The notes under the pieces are model-generated. The model was not told the origin of the DNA. It was given only the letters and a program-made list of their open reading frames with translations, and did not search any database. A program made the position numbers and the translations under genes. A stretch of DNA of 64,000 nucleotides from Bipolaris cookei (lineage: Eukaryota; Ascomycota; Dothideomycetes; Pleosporales; Pleosporaceae), in assembly GCA_002286855.1 (NCBI GenBank), contig NRSV01000007.1:383277-447276 (forward strand). Direction: 5' to 3'. Below are positions 33,367-43,139 of the stretch, one piece after another (the stretch's first letter is position 1; each line of letters begins with the position of its first letter).

Positions 33367-33570
33367 ATGGCTGCAGCCCACGATTCGCTGTCGGGTGGCT
33401 TGACTGACATGGGACCCCTTGCACTAAATCCCGCGCACTCGTCTTATCAGAATGCAGATGACGCAGTAGACGAACCCTGTTTTTGGCCAGGATGTAGACC
33501 ACTGAAGCCTGTTCAGAAATGCTCTGTATGTAAGCGCGCGCTAGTACGAGTTAGAACCGATCGAGCCTAG
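33367..33570 (+). CDS. MYND-like zinc-finger fragment (partial or truncated)
   Basis: The 67-codon frame holds CFWPGCRPLKPVQKCSVCKR, resembling the first half of a MYND-type zinc finger, then ends within 14 codons. The second half (C..H..C) is missing. A good donor (GTATGT) lies inside the frame at about 33527, so a spliced form is possible, but MITE and repeat DNA begins by 33751. It is divergent from the DUF1989 gene, about 300 bp apart. Probably truncated. Confidence 0.45.
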   Translation: MAAAHDSLSGGLTDMGPLALNPAHSSYQNADDAVDEPCFWPGCRPLKPVQKCSVCKRALVRVRTDRA

Positions 33571-33750
33571 GCATCAGATCAATCAGATCAATGCTAGCTG
33601 GACCATCTCCCTAACCAAATGTACGGTAGAAAGAATTGTATGTCGGACGTTAGATCCATGTAGTTTCTAATGAGTATCTTTAGTGGAATCTTAATCAAAA
33701 TTCAAATTCAATGTACCTTGAGCAATAGCACTCACAGCACAGCTCTTTAC

Positions 33751-33868
33751 CAGACTTGCTATCAGTCAGTTGGATCGGCAGACTGAAAACCTAATAGGGC
33801 TAGTTTTCATCCGGGATTTCCTATTTAGGTTTTCAGTCTGTCGATCCAACTGACTGATAACAAGTCTG
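33751..33868. mobile_element. 118-bp hAT-type MITE, copy 2
   Basis: Almost identical to 21319-21436 over its whole length, with the same TIRs (CAGACTTGCTATCAGTCAGT). The flanks (CTCTTTAC / GGTATGCC) do not match, so no target duplication is seen here. Confidence 0.9.
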
Positions 33869-34004
33869 GGTATGCCCGTCTCAGTCTTCATCCATTCGCT
33901 TGTATAGTCGTTGAAGCTTATCTTTGTGCGCCTGTCTGTCAATAATAATAGTAATCATAATAAGAATAATAACATAAACATACATTTTCTATAATCTTTT
34001 TGTT

Positions 34005-34770
34005 CGTTTGTTTCCTTTCTTGCCCAGCCAAGAGCCCGCTGGAAGATAGCCTAGCTATCTAACATCTCTTCCTGTTTACCAAACTGCTCTTTAGCACCAG
34101 GCGTCTGCTAGACGCCTAGCCACAAATAGAAAAAAGCCGAAACACCGCAATAGTACCACACAAAGAAAAACAAACCCCCACATGTGAATAACGATGTTAC
34201 ACGGGGTCGGGCTATACTTCTCTACTCGGGTCGGTACTAAGGCCGATGAGCTTTACGCTAGTGTTCCGCGAGGTTTTGTCTGGCGATTCAGTGGAGTTGG
34301 CGTGTTTGTAGAAAAGGTAACAAAGGGTTGACAAACTCTAATCTATTCAATAGACTAACAAGTATCAATCTGTGTAGTAGAGTAACTAGTAAGAAAGTAC
34401 AATTTGAGTTGACCACAATCAGAGTAAATAATGAAATCCATCCACCCTTATATCCTCATTGCTTCCAGTCCTACCATCCCTTCCATCCCATCTTGGCGGG
34501 ATGGTTGTGATGGCGCTGCCATCCCTTCATGCACTGCCATCCCAGATGGCTAGCCTTGGCGGGATGGCACATCACGTGACTCTGAGCCCCGCGATGATCC
34601 ATTACCTTTTGACGTGGACCTTTGTGGCACCATAACCAACCGTGCCCCTTCATTCTATCGCCCTGCATCAAGGAGAGCATCCTTCCTGCTACCTTTGTAA
34701 CAAACGAGATAGAACGGCCTACGGCCAAAGTCTTATATAGCCCCGAGCTGCATATAGACTCTAATGGAAT
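34005..34770. repeat. Dispersed repeat R, copy 2, interrupted by a solo LTR
   Basis: Blocks shared with 22545-22810 continue on both sides of the LTR at 34195-34702: the AGAGCCCGCTGGA and GCTCTTTAGCACCAGGCGTC side at 34030-34110, and GGCCAAAGTCTTA at 34720-34735. Confidence 0.65.
34195..34702. mobile_element. Solo LTR with 5-bp target duplication
   Basis: 508 bp, starting TGTTACACGGGG and ending TTTGTAACA (inverted TGTTAC..GTAACA termini). Flanked by the direct repeat AACGA (34190-34194 and 34703-34707), as left by LTR-retrotransposon integration followed by recombination. Related to 20234-20668. Confidence 0.85.
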
Positions 34771-34876
34771 AATAATAAAATGTGATTGTATTGATCTGCT
34801 CTCGCCCCCTATTCTCGACCTGCCTTATCGCTATTTATAGGTGGTGGTTGTGGACGTCAAGATCAGGTTCGCTAAG

Positions 34877-34920
34877 TGTTGAATGGACTCTATTGGCTAG
34901 CCAGCACTTGGTGTTAGCAA
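34877..34920. repeat. 44-bp repeat, inverse of 13915-13958
   Basis: Reverse complement of the repeat beside hAT copy 1, with one mismatch. Confidence 0.75.
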
Positions 34921-35015
34921 GATGTCTAATTCAATACAGCTAGTTGCACGGTGTACACAGCGTGCGGCTGAGTGGGGGTGACAAGTAACTATGGTTCATT
35001 GTTACCTCTGTTCTA

Positions 35016-36527
35016 CGGAGGTGCCTTTCAAAAGTCCTTGCCTGACCTGACGAGTAGGGGTTTGTAGCGCCAACCAAACTAGGAAACGTCTCCGAACTAA
35101 TGTGACTCTTGCTTTTGACCTCATACTTTGTATCTCTGCAATATTCTAAACTCTTAATACTATGGCTCCTTACGAGAACTCTACCAGTGCTATAGTCGTT
35201 TGTCTTAAAGCTACTGGAAAATCAAGCAAAAGAGGTTTCTGCTATCTCTGGGATCCGACACTGACGGTGAACTCCATATACGCTCGACCAATTGAACGGG
35301 GTTTAGAACCATTCGAGCGGCCAATGAAGCTTCTAGATAGACACTTTGAGGATGCCCCTCGATCTGGCCGGCCATCTAAGCAAGCTACAGTCTCACAAAA
35401 GGTGGTTGATACCGTACGCACTGGTCGATATGAGCGAGAGAAGTCATGTGCTGACATTGCTGGCGCTCTCAGCCTGGAAGGGTTCGATATCTCAGCATCA
35501 ACAGTATGGCAGGTACTCAAGAAAGCAGGCTTCAAGAGACCAAGCCAACGAGGAAGCCTGGATTGATGAAGAAGAGGATGGAGGAACGCTATAAGTGGTG
35601 CTGCAATCATAAGGGCTGGACGCTAGAGGATTGGAAGAAGGCGATCTGGTCAGATGAAACATTTATTGTTCTTAACAATAGGCGTGTGGGATATCGAGTT
35701 TGGAGAAAAGTAGATGAAGCCTTTGTAGACAGCTGCATTCGCGAGCGATAGAAAGGCTACTCTGAGTTCATGTTCTGGAGCTGCTTCTCGTACGATAAGA
35801 AAGGGCCTTGTCACTGCTGGCTATCTGAAACGAAGCAAGAGAAAGAGACTACTGCTCGTCGAATTGAAGAGCTTAATAAAGAGCTTGAGCCTATCTTAAA
35901 GGAGCAATGGGAGCTCGAAAATAGCATGCGCCGTCTTGACCTACGCAATAAGCCTGGCCGGCAACCTCAATGGAGGTGGAACAAGAAGACTGGGAAGCTT
36001 AATAGAAGCAGCGGCTTAGGCATCAATTTATATAGATATTAAACGACTATCTTAATCCCAAAGCTATTCCCATTTACAAAGAAGTGTATAGCTGAACGGC
36101 CTAAGACAGTTATACAAGAAGATAAGGCGCCTGCTCACGACCATCACGCTCAACACTATATGTGTAGCCTCTATAGTCTTGAGATGCTATTCCGGTGTGG
36201 CAACTATCCTAATCTTAATACTATTGAGCCTTGCTGGCCATAGGTGAAAAGAGCTACGAAGAAAGGAGCGTCAAAGAGTAGAGCAGAGGGAGTTCGAGCG
36301 TGGGAGCAGTGCTGGAGAGACGTGCCTCAAGAGCATATACACGCCTGGATTGAGAGAATTCCAGGTCACATTGAATAGATTATCAAGCTTAAAGGCGGCA
36401 ACGAGTATAAGGAGGGTAGGCGGCTTAGAAAGCAAGAGCAGGGGTTGCCAGATGATTATCCATATTGGGAATAGCCTCAAAACCCCTGCTCGCCAAGTCA
36501 GGCAAGGACTTTTGAAAGGCACCTCCG
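35016..36527 (+). mobile_element. Tc1/mariner-type element, complete ends, dead transposase
   Basis: The 1512-bp element has about 45-bp inverted repeats (CGGAGGTGCCTTTCAAAAGT...) and TA on both sides (35014-35015, 36528-36529). Transposase pieces on the + strand: an HTH region from 35162 (AIVVCLKATGKSSK, YARPIERG, FEDAPRSGRPSKQ), a frameshift near 35550, then WTLEDWKKAIWSDETFIVL, FMFWSCFSYDKKGP, KAPAHDHHAQHY and LNTIEPCWP. Stops TAG at 35749, 36241, 36376 and 36472 fall where Trp or similar is expected. A DDE_3-type transposase is inferred from the IWSDET and APAHDHHAQ blocks. Confidence 0.88.
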
Positions 36528-36529
36528 TA

Positions 36530-37393
36530 CGTTCAAAGGAAAAAGGGTTGATCTACTCCTGGGTCCGTGCACAGGTATCCATGGGGAACCGGAGTCATGC
36601 GATCACTCCCTCAATGTCTAATTTAGGTTCGGACACTAAGGGTCATTTTGGTTTCCCTGATAGACTTCCGGTGTCTACGTACTGGTGTAGTAATAGAGTT
36701 CCCTGAACGTTCTTCGGTTGAAGTTCAACGAATCCAGGTACTTACATGTGACAGGAAGATTGGATGGCATTCCATTGCTGTGATTGCTGGCACTAACGTT
36801 CACTTTGGATCGCAGAGATGTAAATTTAACAGTATCTACTGGAAATGGCCAAGCAAGACGTGTACTGTCCATGATAAGATATAGATATTCTACCCTCTTG
36901 TCGTTCCTAGTAAGCTCAGCCCTTTATCATCTAGCCTAACTACAGACCAAACAATCCTAGCACAGTGTTTTTCTATTACTTCTAGATTTCCACAGATAGC
37001 TGCTTATGGATAAGCTAATTATTTCACCAATACATCTGACTTTGAAATTTCTATTCGCACGACCAGGCCATGTCACGTAGTTAGTATTGGGCAGGGAAAC
37101 AGTCACATTTGCTGATAGTAAAGCTGGAGTAAATTATAATCATCTCAAAGCTCTCTGTTTTACTGTCTGAAGTGGCATGCTTAAATGTGGCGCATTGCAA
37201 ATAACCATGCATTTAGCGAACATGACTGGACGCCACACAGTGGGAGACCATGTCGTATTACAGCAGGCGCACGCTGTTTACGTCAGGCTGTACCGTACAA
37301 CCCCGCCTTGAGCGCTTACATCTTCGGCATTTTGTGCGATTCCTAGCATTTGTAAACAACTCGAACAACCCGACAACTGTGATAGTGGCGAAG
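36530..37393. other. Intergenic
   Basis: Upstream of the BTB locus. Only unsupported short frames. Confidence 0.4.
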
Positions 37394-38402
37394 ATGAGCG
37401 AAACATCCAGCTCGTGCTCATTTGAGGAGTACGTATATCAACGCAACCCATGCGACTAGCTTGCTGACATCCGATTCCTGGAGAATGATCTAATCTGAGC
37501 TCTTCATATTCAATGTCGGCAAAGGTGACGGGAAGAAAAGTATTGCAGTGCATTCCAAAGCCGTCGCCACAAAGTCTGTGTATTTTTGGGCGCTTATGAA
37601 CAATGGCATGGCAGAGTCGTGTACAAGAACAGTGGAGTGCACCGACGTTGAACCTGAAGACTTTGCCCGTTTTGTCGAATATGCATATCGCTATGACTAT
37701 ACTACCCCGTCGTGGGTGTATGAAAAAACGCATATGGTAGATAAGGCGCTGCCTGTCCAAAAGGCGGTGATTAAAGTTGAAGAACCAAAGCCTACAACAA
37801 TATATGAGCTTGGCTCTATTTCAACAGGCCCACTTCGCCAGCCTTCTTCGATATCTTGGCTTGGTCAATCATCATTAGAAACCACATGGGATAGGGGCAC
37901 CGATAAGATGAGTAAGAAGAAAAAATCTAAATCTGAATGCGTAGATTTACTACACGTTGGTTTCGACAAGCGCAGTTACCTTACCTCAAGCGAACCCAAG
38001 ACAGCCATGCTCGCGGCTTTCGAGCCCCGGTGCAACACCGCGCCCGATCAGGATTTTGCACCAGTCTTCCTAGCACACGCACGGCTATACACGTTTGCTT
38101 GTATGCGTGGAGTCGACCCGCTCAAACGCTTGACACTTCACAAGCTCCACCAGACGCTACTCGGCTTCCAGCTTTATAAGCGACGCGCAAATGATATTGT
38201 TGAGCTCGCAAGATATGCATACAAGCAGGGCGAGGACAGAAAGGATGACGGCACAAAGGACGCGTTGAGACAGCTAGTGGTCGAGTACATTGTACGCGAG
38301 GTGACGACTTTCGGGAACCATCCAAGCTTTCTGGGCTTGCTGCACGAAGGTGGGGAGTTTGTCGTCGACTTTTGGAGTCTGGTGTACAAAGAGGAGCTTT
38401 GA
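37394..38402 (+). pseudogene. BTB/POZ-domain gene with broken 5' end
   Basis: From ATG 37394 the frame gives SFEEYVYQRNPCD, then a TAG (37457-37459), then in the same frame LADIRFLENDLI and a TGA. The reading then shifts to ELFIFNVGKGDGKKSIAVHS and stays open for about 285 codons to TGA/TAG at 38402. Together these make a typical fungal BTB/POZ domain (HSKAVATKS-x-YFWALMNNGM) followed by a C-terminal helical region. BTB proteins act as Cullin-3 adaptors or scaffolds. One nonsense codon and one frameshift stand in the first 35 codons. No intron was found that removes both, so it is called a probable pseudogene, though a missed intron or sequence error is possible. Confidence 0.65.
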
Positions 38403-38583
38403 GACGTGGAGCCAGCAACGGGAAAATTCACCCCAACAACCTCAGGCCGTCACCACCGCGACAAGGCGCGAGAAGTAATTGTCCAAAAGACCCCAGCTTC
38501 TCGATGGACTTGTCATGTGAGCAATTCACTGACATGTCGACATAATAAATCAACTCTTGTCCTTGGCTCTGCATGCTCTCACC

Positions 38584-39683
38584 CTAATATAGCGCTTTGT
38601 CTTCTTCTTGACTCCATCTTCCCAAATCCTTTGTCAGCGGCATACCAGCTAAAACATGGACTTGACTAGTGAGCCCGCCACATGTGAAAACACTCCATGA
38701 ACATCGCGTAAGCACAGCCATGAACAAGGTGCGTCGTAGCGACTCAGTGAAGACCCAGCGCGAGCGCTCATCCGTAAAAGACGGCGTGTCATAACAAGAG
38801 CGATGAAAAAGACTTGTAGTCCATCTTTCAAGCAGCACATTGTGCTTGACAGCCTGCTCTTGCGCGCCCAAAATGGGATAAAAAAGACGTATAATCTGAT
38901 AAATGATGAGCGCCTGTACAGCCGCTAGATGCTGCATCAACGATCAAGTTGGCGCTTCTTTTATCAAGGCAGCGATCTTAGTATTGATACTATTGACTAG
39001 GATGCTACCAGTGTAGCTTGCGTTCTGGGCCATGTAGAGGGCAGATATCGCAGCGAAATCTTGATATGCCACGGGTTGATCGTGATCGGCCAACAGATTG
39101 CGATGCAAGAAATGCGTTGTACCCGGACATGCCATGCTTGTACCAACGAGCACAGCCCTTTGATGATAAAGGTACTCTGCCGCTCGTTGAGCAGCACAGG
39201 TACGACTACTGTTGGTAGCAAAGTTCTGAATCGAGGCTGACGCACCGTCAGCGAATTGTCATGTCCCATCCACACTTCTGGACTTGACGAAGACGAGCCA
39301 TCGTCGGATTCGCTCGACTCGCCGTCTAGCACTAATAATATCCACGGATCGCGAGCAGCCTGGCCAAGTTCCTGACTGTCGTTGACACGGGGGCTACCAA
39401 AGTTGTAGTCCGGCTCCACGCTTGTGGCCGGATTAGCTGCAGCGGTAGCGGAAGCGATAGTTGCAGGCTGGCTGGTGTCGCGTGGTGGTGGTGTGTCAGT
39501 GTGTCTGATAACAATCTCAGTGTCGCGGACCGAAACAGGCGTTTTACGTGTATTGGGATATGCGCAGTCGAGGCCCTTGACAAAACAGCGTTTGTAAAAG
39601 GGGTAGCCCTGGTCGCAGCGCCGCTTGGCCTTTACGCAGGCCGCGCAACACGTTTTACGTGTTGAGGAGATGTAGCCTAGCAT
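38584..39683 (-). pseudogene. Zn2Cys6 transcription factor, decayed
   Basis: From ATG 39683 a binuclear zinc cluster is seen (CAACVKAKRRC then GYPFYKRCFVKGLDC). The fourth cysteine is replaced by Tyr (TAC, 39594-39596). The frame changes near 39150-39165 from GLCSLVQAW to ACPGTTHFLHRNLLADHDQP. A TGA near 38942 (CGA before?) separates EAPT from LMQHLAAVQALIIYQIIRLF, after which the typical fungal C-terminal region runs to 38584 (WVFTESLRRTLFMAVL). Such proteins normally bind CGG-containing sites. Loss of a zinc ligand plus a frameshift and a nonsense codon make this a pseudogene. Confidence 0.75.
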
Positions 39684-41116
39684 TTAGGTTTAGAGCGGAG
39701 TGTGCACGTTCGGGGCGGGTGCGGAGATTGTTCTTTTGCGCTGGAGCGATGGTGGTCGATGTGCAAAGAAAATATCATGGGAGGGGTAAAAGCAAACAGC
39801 ATGTCGATCGTCCGTGGTGTTTTGTTGATGAGTGATAGTGAGGGCGCAAGGCATCCAGCCTTAGTCAGCTGGATGGAGAGTTGGTGAGTCCATCCTGTAG
39901 GATGGGACGAATGCTGAATAATGGGGTAACGTGACTTGTCTCCCGTACCGACATACTACTTGTGGTGTGGAAGGAAAGCACATGGTTCCTTCCCTGAGCA
40001 CATGGACGGGCATGGCTCTACATAACCTCTTTGACAAATGACCACAGTGTGCCCTCCCAAACTCCTCGACCGTTAGTCAGCGGCTCGGAGTATCTTAACT
40101 TCGCTTGGCTCTGACGTTGTCTTGTTAGGCCCGATGAAGCCGTCTCTATGTAGTAAAACAATTAGTCGCAGACACTCGCGACGCCGCCAAGCGTGAGCGG
40201 CACATCGAAGGCGTAAGAACCCACCTGCTGAATTTAGCCTCTGGGCCCATAAATCCGCCCGATACAGTCTAGACCGAGCGTCAGTAGCCTTCTCAGCCAA
40301 GCTCGCGCTCAAGGCGCCTTAATTTACCGTCCAACCAACCGCTCTGCCCCCTCACGCACACACCACACCACCATGTCCAACCTGAGATGCAAAGATGGGA
40401 CAGACAGAGCGGGGAAACGGGCGCGCCGGGAACCACAGTCAGGGCGCGGCAATCGAACAAGCGCAAATAGTGGCTACGCGAGCACCGGAGCGCCGTCAGA
40501 GCTGGCGCGACACCTGGTCTAAGTGTCGTCCTATTGGTCTTGTGATTGGATGCTGATGTCATTCACGCTTGGCCCGTGCCGACTTTCACATGAAAGAAAG
40601 GCGTGTTGCAGCTTTTGCATTGGCACGCACGCAACACGGACAACGGCCCCACGCACGCACATGCAAAGTCCCACGGTGCGCTTCACTTGGCCTAGAAGCT
40701 TGCGTAACCAGGGAGCAAGTCGTCAAGTTCCGCTCAAACTCCAACCCACTTGCCTCATCGGCCAAGTAAAAGGAGCAGGCAAAAAAACTACCGTCGTCAT
40801 CCCTTGCTATTGTTTCTATCTCCCGACGCGGAAAAAAACAATTCAACCTTGTCGTTACTTTGTCTCGGCCTGAGCGACGGTACTTGCCTTGTCCGACTCC
40901 TGTGCTGTGCTGTGGTATCCAACTGATATTCATTGCCGCTACCCGCTCTCCTCAGCCGGGCTATCCCATCATCTTCCATCCACCCCCTCACCCGCTCACC
41001 TGACATCCTCGACTCCGCTTCCCAAACACCACATCCCACTTCACACGGCCACACATTACTACTACACCATACTGCTCGCGTGTTCAGCCACACTAGTCGA
41101 CCGACCTCCTTCAGCA
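39684..41116. other. Intergenic, GC-rich, about 1.4 kb
   Basis: No supported gene. C/T-rich leader-like sequence is at 40960-41110, just before the DUF8040 gene. Marks the transition from the repeat-rich to the gene-rich part. Confidence 0.45.
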
Positions 41117-41716
41117 ATGGACGGCATAGAGGCCATGGGTGCACGACGTGCCATGTCGCTTATGTTCACCGTCCCTGAACGCTTCATCAGCTTTGCTCAC
41201 ATGGACCAAAAGACCTTTTTCGAATTATCAGACTGGATCTTGGCCAATGTCGCGTCTCAAATCACGCCGGAAATCAGCGTCGAGGAGTCGCTCTTCGTCT
41301 TCTTGGACATTGTCGCGCAGGGAAACAGCTTCAGCGAAGTGGCGTATGGATGGGACCATGACGTCGAGCTGACCCAAGGGTACGTTGCACGCCTTGCCTT
41401 GCTCTACCAACATCCACCCTTACTGACTGTCTGCTTATGTAGTATCTTCCTAAACGTCCTCAATGCCCTGACCGTGCTGCGCGAACGCCGAGAAATTGCC
41501 GATTCGTGTCCGCCCTTCACCCAGACCCGTAAGCGATGGGAAGTCGCCCGACGATGGAACCAGAAGCGATCACGACCAAACCCCAGTGGCGTAGTCAGGA
41601 TAGGCTACGATGAAATGTGCCGAGATGGCCTCGAGGTCGACCAGGAGTGCTTGAAAGAGGCACTGGTTGCACTCAACAACTTCATCCATGAAAACGCGGA
41701 CTACGACGAATCATGA
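41117..41716 (+). CDS. DUF8040 (PIF/Harbinger N-terminal) domain protein
   Basis: Exons 41117-41379 and 41443-41716 (63-bp intron GTACGT..ATGTAG) give 178 aa. Residues about 30-100 follow the pattern MDQKTFFELSDWILAN, ISVEESLFVFLDIVAQGNSF and then GIFLNVLNAL, the helical N-terminal domain of Harbinger-type transposases and HARBI1 relatives. There is no DDE nuclease domain. The C-terminal half is basic and then acidic (RWNQKRSRPNPSG, ALVALNNFIHENADYDES). A short, intact, spliced gene in a conserved gene block suggests a domesticated transposase part, perhaps DNA- or protein-binding. Function unknown. A colinear single frame from 40889 is leader plus intron. Confidence 0.65.
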   Translation: MDGIEAMGARRAMSLMFTVPERFISFAHMDQKTFFELSDWILANVASQITPEISVEESLFVFLDIVAQGNSFSEVAYGWDHDVELTQGYVARLALLYQHPPLLTVCLCSIFLNVLNALTVLRERREIADSCPPFTQTRKRWEVARRWNQKRSRPNPSGVVRIGYDEMCRDGLEVDQECLKEALVALNNFIHENADYDES

Positions 41717-42055
41717 ACACCATCCTTCTTTCGTTATTCTTCTCTTGTTGTACTTTTCCTGTCTTGTTTCTTTTGTCTCCTGCATCTCGTCCGGTGTTGG
41801 TTTGGCTTCTGGGTAACGACTTGGGCAGCGCATAGCGTCGGATGGAAGGGTTCAATCCGGTGTTCAGATGGGCTGCGTTTTCTTTTCCTTTGTTGTCTCC
41901 ATTCATATGTACACATATGTACACTCTTCTCTTTCGTAGGTCAGGGAACCACGATCGCTGTCGGCCTGGGTGCTGCCGTCCAAATTGAATCTTTACTCCC
42001 ACACACATCCCCCCTCTTGGGAATGTCTCATCCATCTCTTCTCCAATGCACGCTT
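41717..42055. other. Short convergent intergenic region
   Basis: Between the 3' ends of the DUF8040 gene (+) and the HTH gene (-). Nothing else seen. Confidence 0.45.
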
Positions 42056-42765
42056 CTACCCCAACGCCACCGCACCCACGGTCCCCTTCGCCAACACCCC
42101 CAACCTCCCCTTCTTAATTCCCAAACTCTGCTCAATCCTCTCGTACGGCTCCCCCTTCTCCCTCCTCATCAACGCCAACGTAATCACCCCAGCATCCACA
42201 TACCGCCTCCCCTGGAACCCCCTCCTCCCAACCTCTCTCAGCTCCTCCTCCGCCACCTCAGCAATCTGCTGCCGTGCCTCAAGCACACGTAGCACAGGGT
42301 TATTCCGCGCATCAGGAAACGCCGACTGCGGCACCCCTTGCATCATCATGTCCGACGGCAGATTAGGCGAGGCATTGCGGCGGGGATCGAATTGCGAGGC
42401 CGACGACGGCGAAAAGTGCGGATTCGGTTGTACGGCGCCGAGGCTATTCAGGCGGGAGGCGAAGGCTGGGTCGCGCGCATCTTGTAGGACGGCTGTTGGA
42501 TGGGGAGTGAGAGAGTTAGTTTGGTAGGTTTCAAAGGAGGGGGGAATAGGATTCATCGTATCCTTTTTATCAATGGAGGGATTGCCGTACCTTCTGTCTT
42601 TTCGCTCGTAGCCTGCGGCGGAGGATATACATGGGGTCCAGTCGCTGTATTCTGTGTGGGAGCCGCAGAGGCTGTAGTCGTAGTATTTATCGGTGGTCTT
42701 GAGGGGTATTTACGAGCTGCGGAGCCGGCAGCGGCTTTTGCGCCTTTAGATGCTGAAGCACCCAT
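42056..42765 (-). CDS. N-myristoylation-type protein with C-terminal helix-turn-helix-like region
   Basis: Exons 42765-42591 and 42492-42056 (98-bp intron GTACGG..CAACAG with ACTAAC branch site) give 203 aa. It starts MGASASKGAK, a classic N-myristoylation signal, followed by a Pro/Thr-rich disordered part. The C-terminal about 80 residues (VLRVLEARQQIAEVAEEELR, RRYVDAGVITLAL, PYERIEQSLGIKKGRL) look like a helix-turn-helix conserved in ascomycetes. The role is not known to me; membrane anchoring is inferred from the N-terminus. Leader starts at 42810 or 42909 are possible but break the myristoylation signal. Confidence 0.72.
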
Positions 42766-43139
42766 TGTGTTTATCTTTGGGGCCCTGTGGGTTATTTTTT
42801 GTTGGGAATGAGGGGTAGATTGCGTGTGGGGATATTTGCGGCTATTTGATAGGAGTGAGTGAGAAGGTATGGGTGGTGATAACGACTGAGCGGGCGTGAT
42901 AACAGGCATGCATTTGTTGGGGCAACTTTGTCAAAGCTTGGGCCAGGCGTCATGACGATGATGTATGAGAAATTCCATGTGCCAAGTCTGGGGTGTCGAA
43001 TCAAAGGGGCGTTCACTGATTGGATAATCGTTTGTATACAATCGAAGAGACTCTCAATGTGAGATGTTTTTTAATTGAATCTGCTAACATAGGAACTTTT
43101 TACATGATACTGTTCTACCATACGAAAGATGATTCAGAT
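42766..43139. other. Intergenic
   Basis: Promoter side of the HTH gene and 3' flank of the DAHP synthase gene. No gene seen. Confidence 0.45.
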
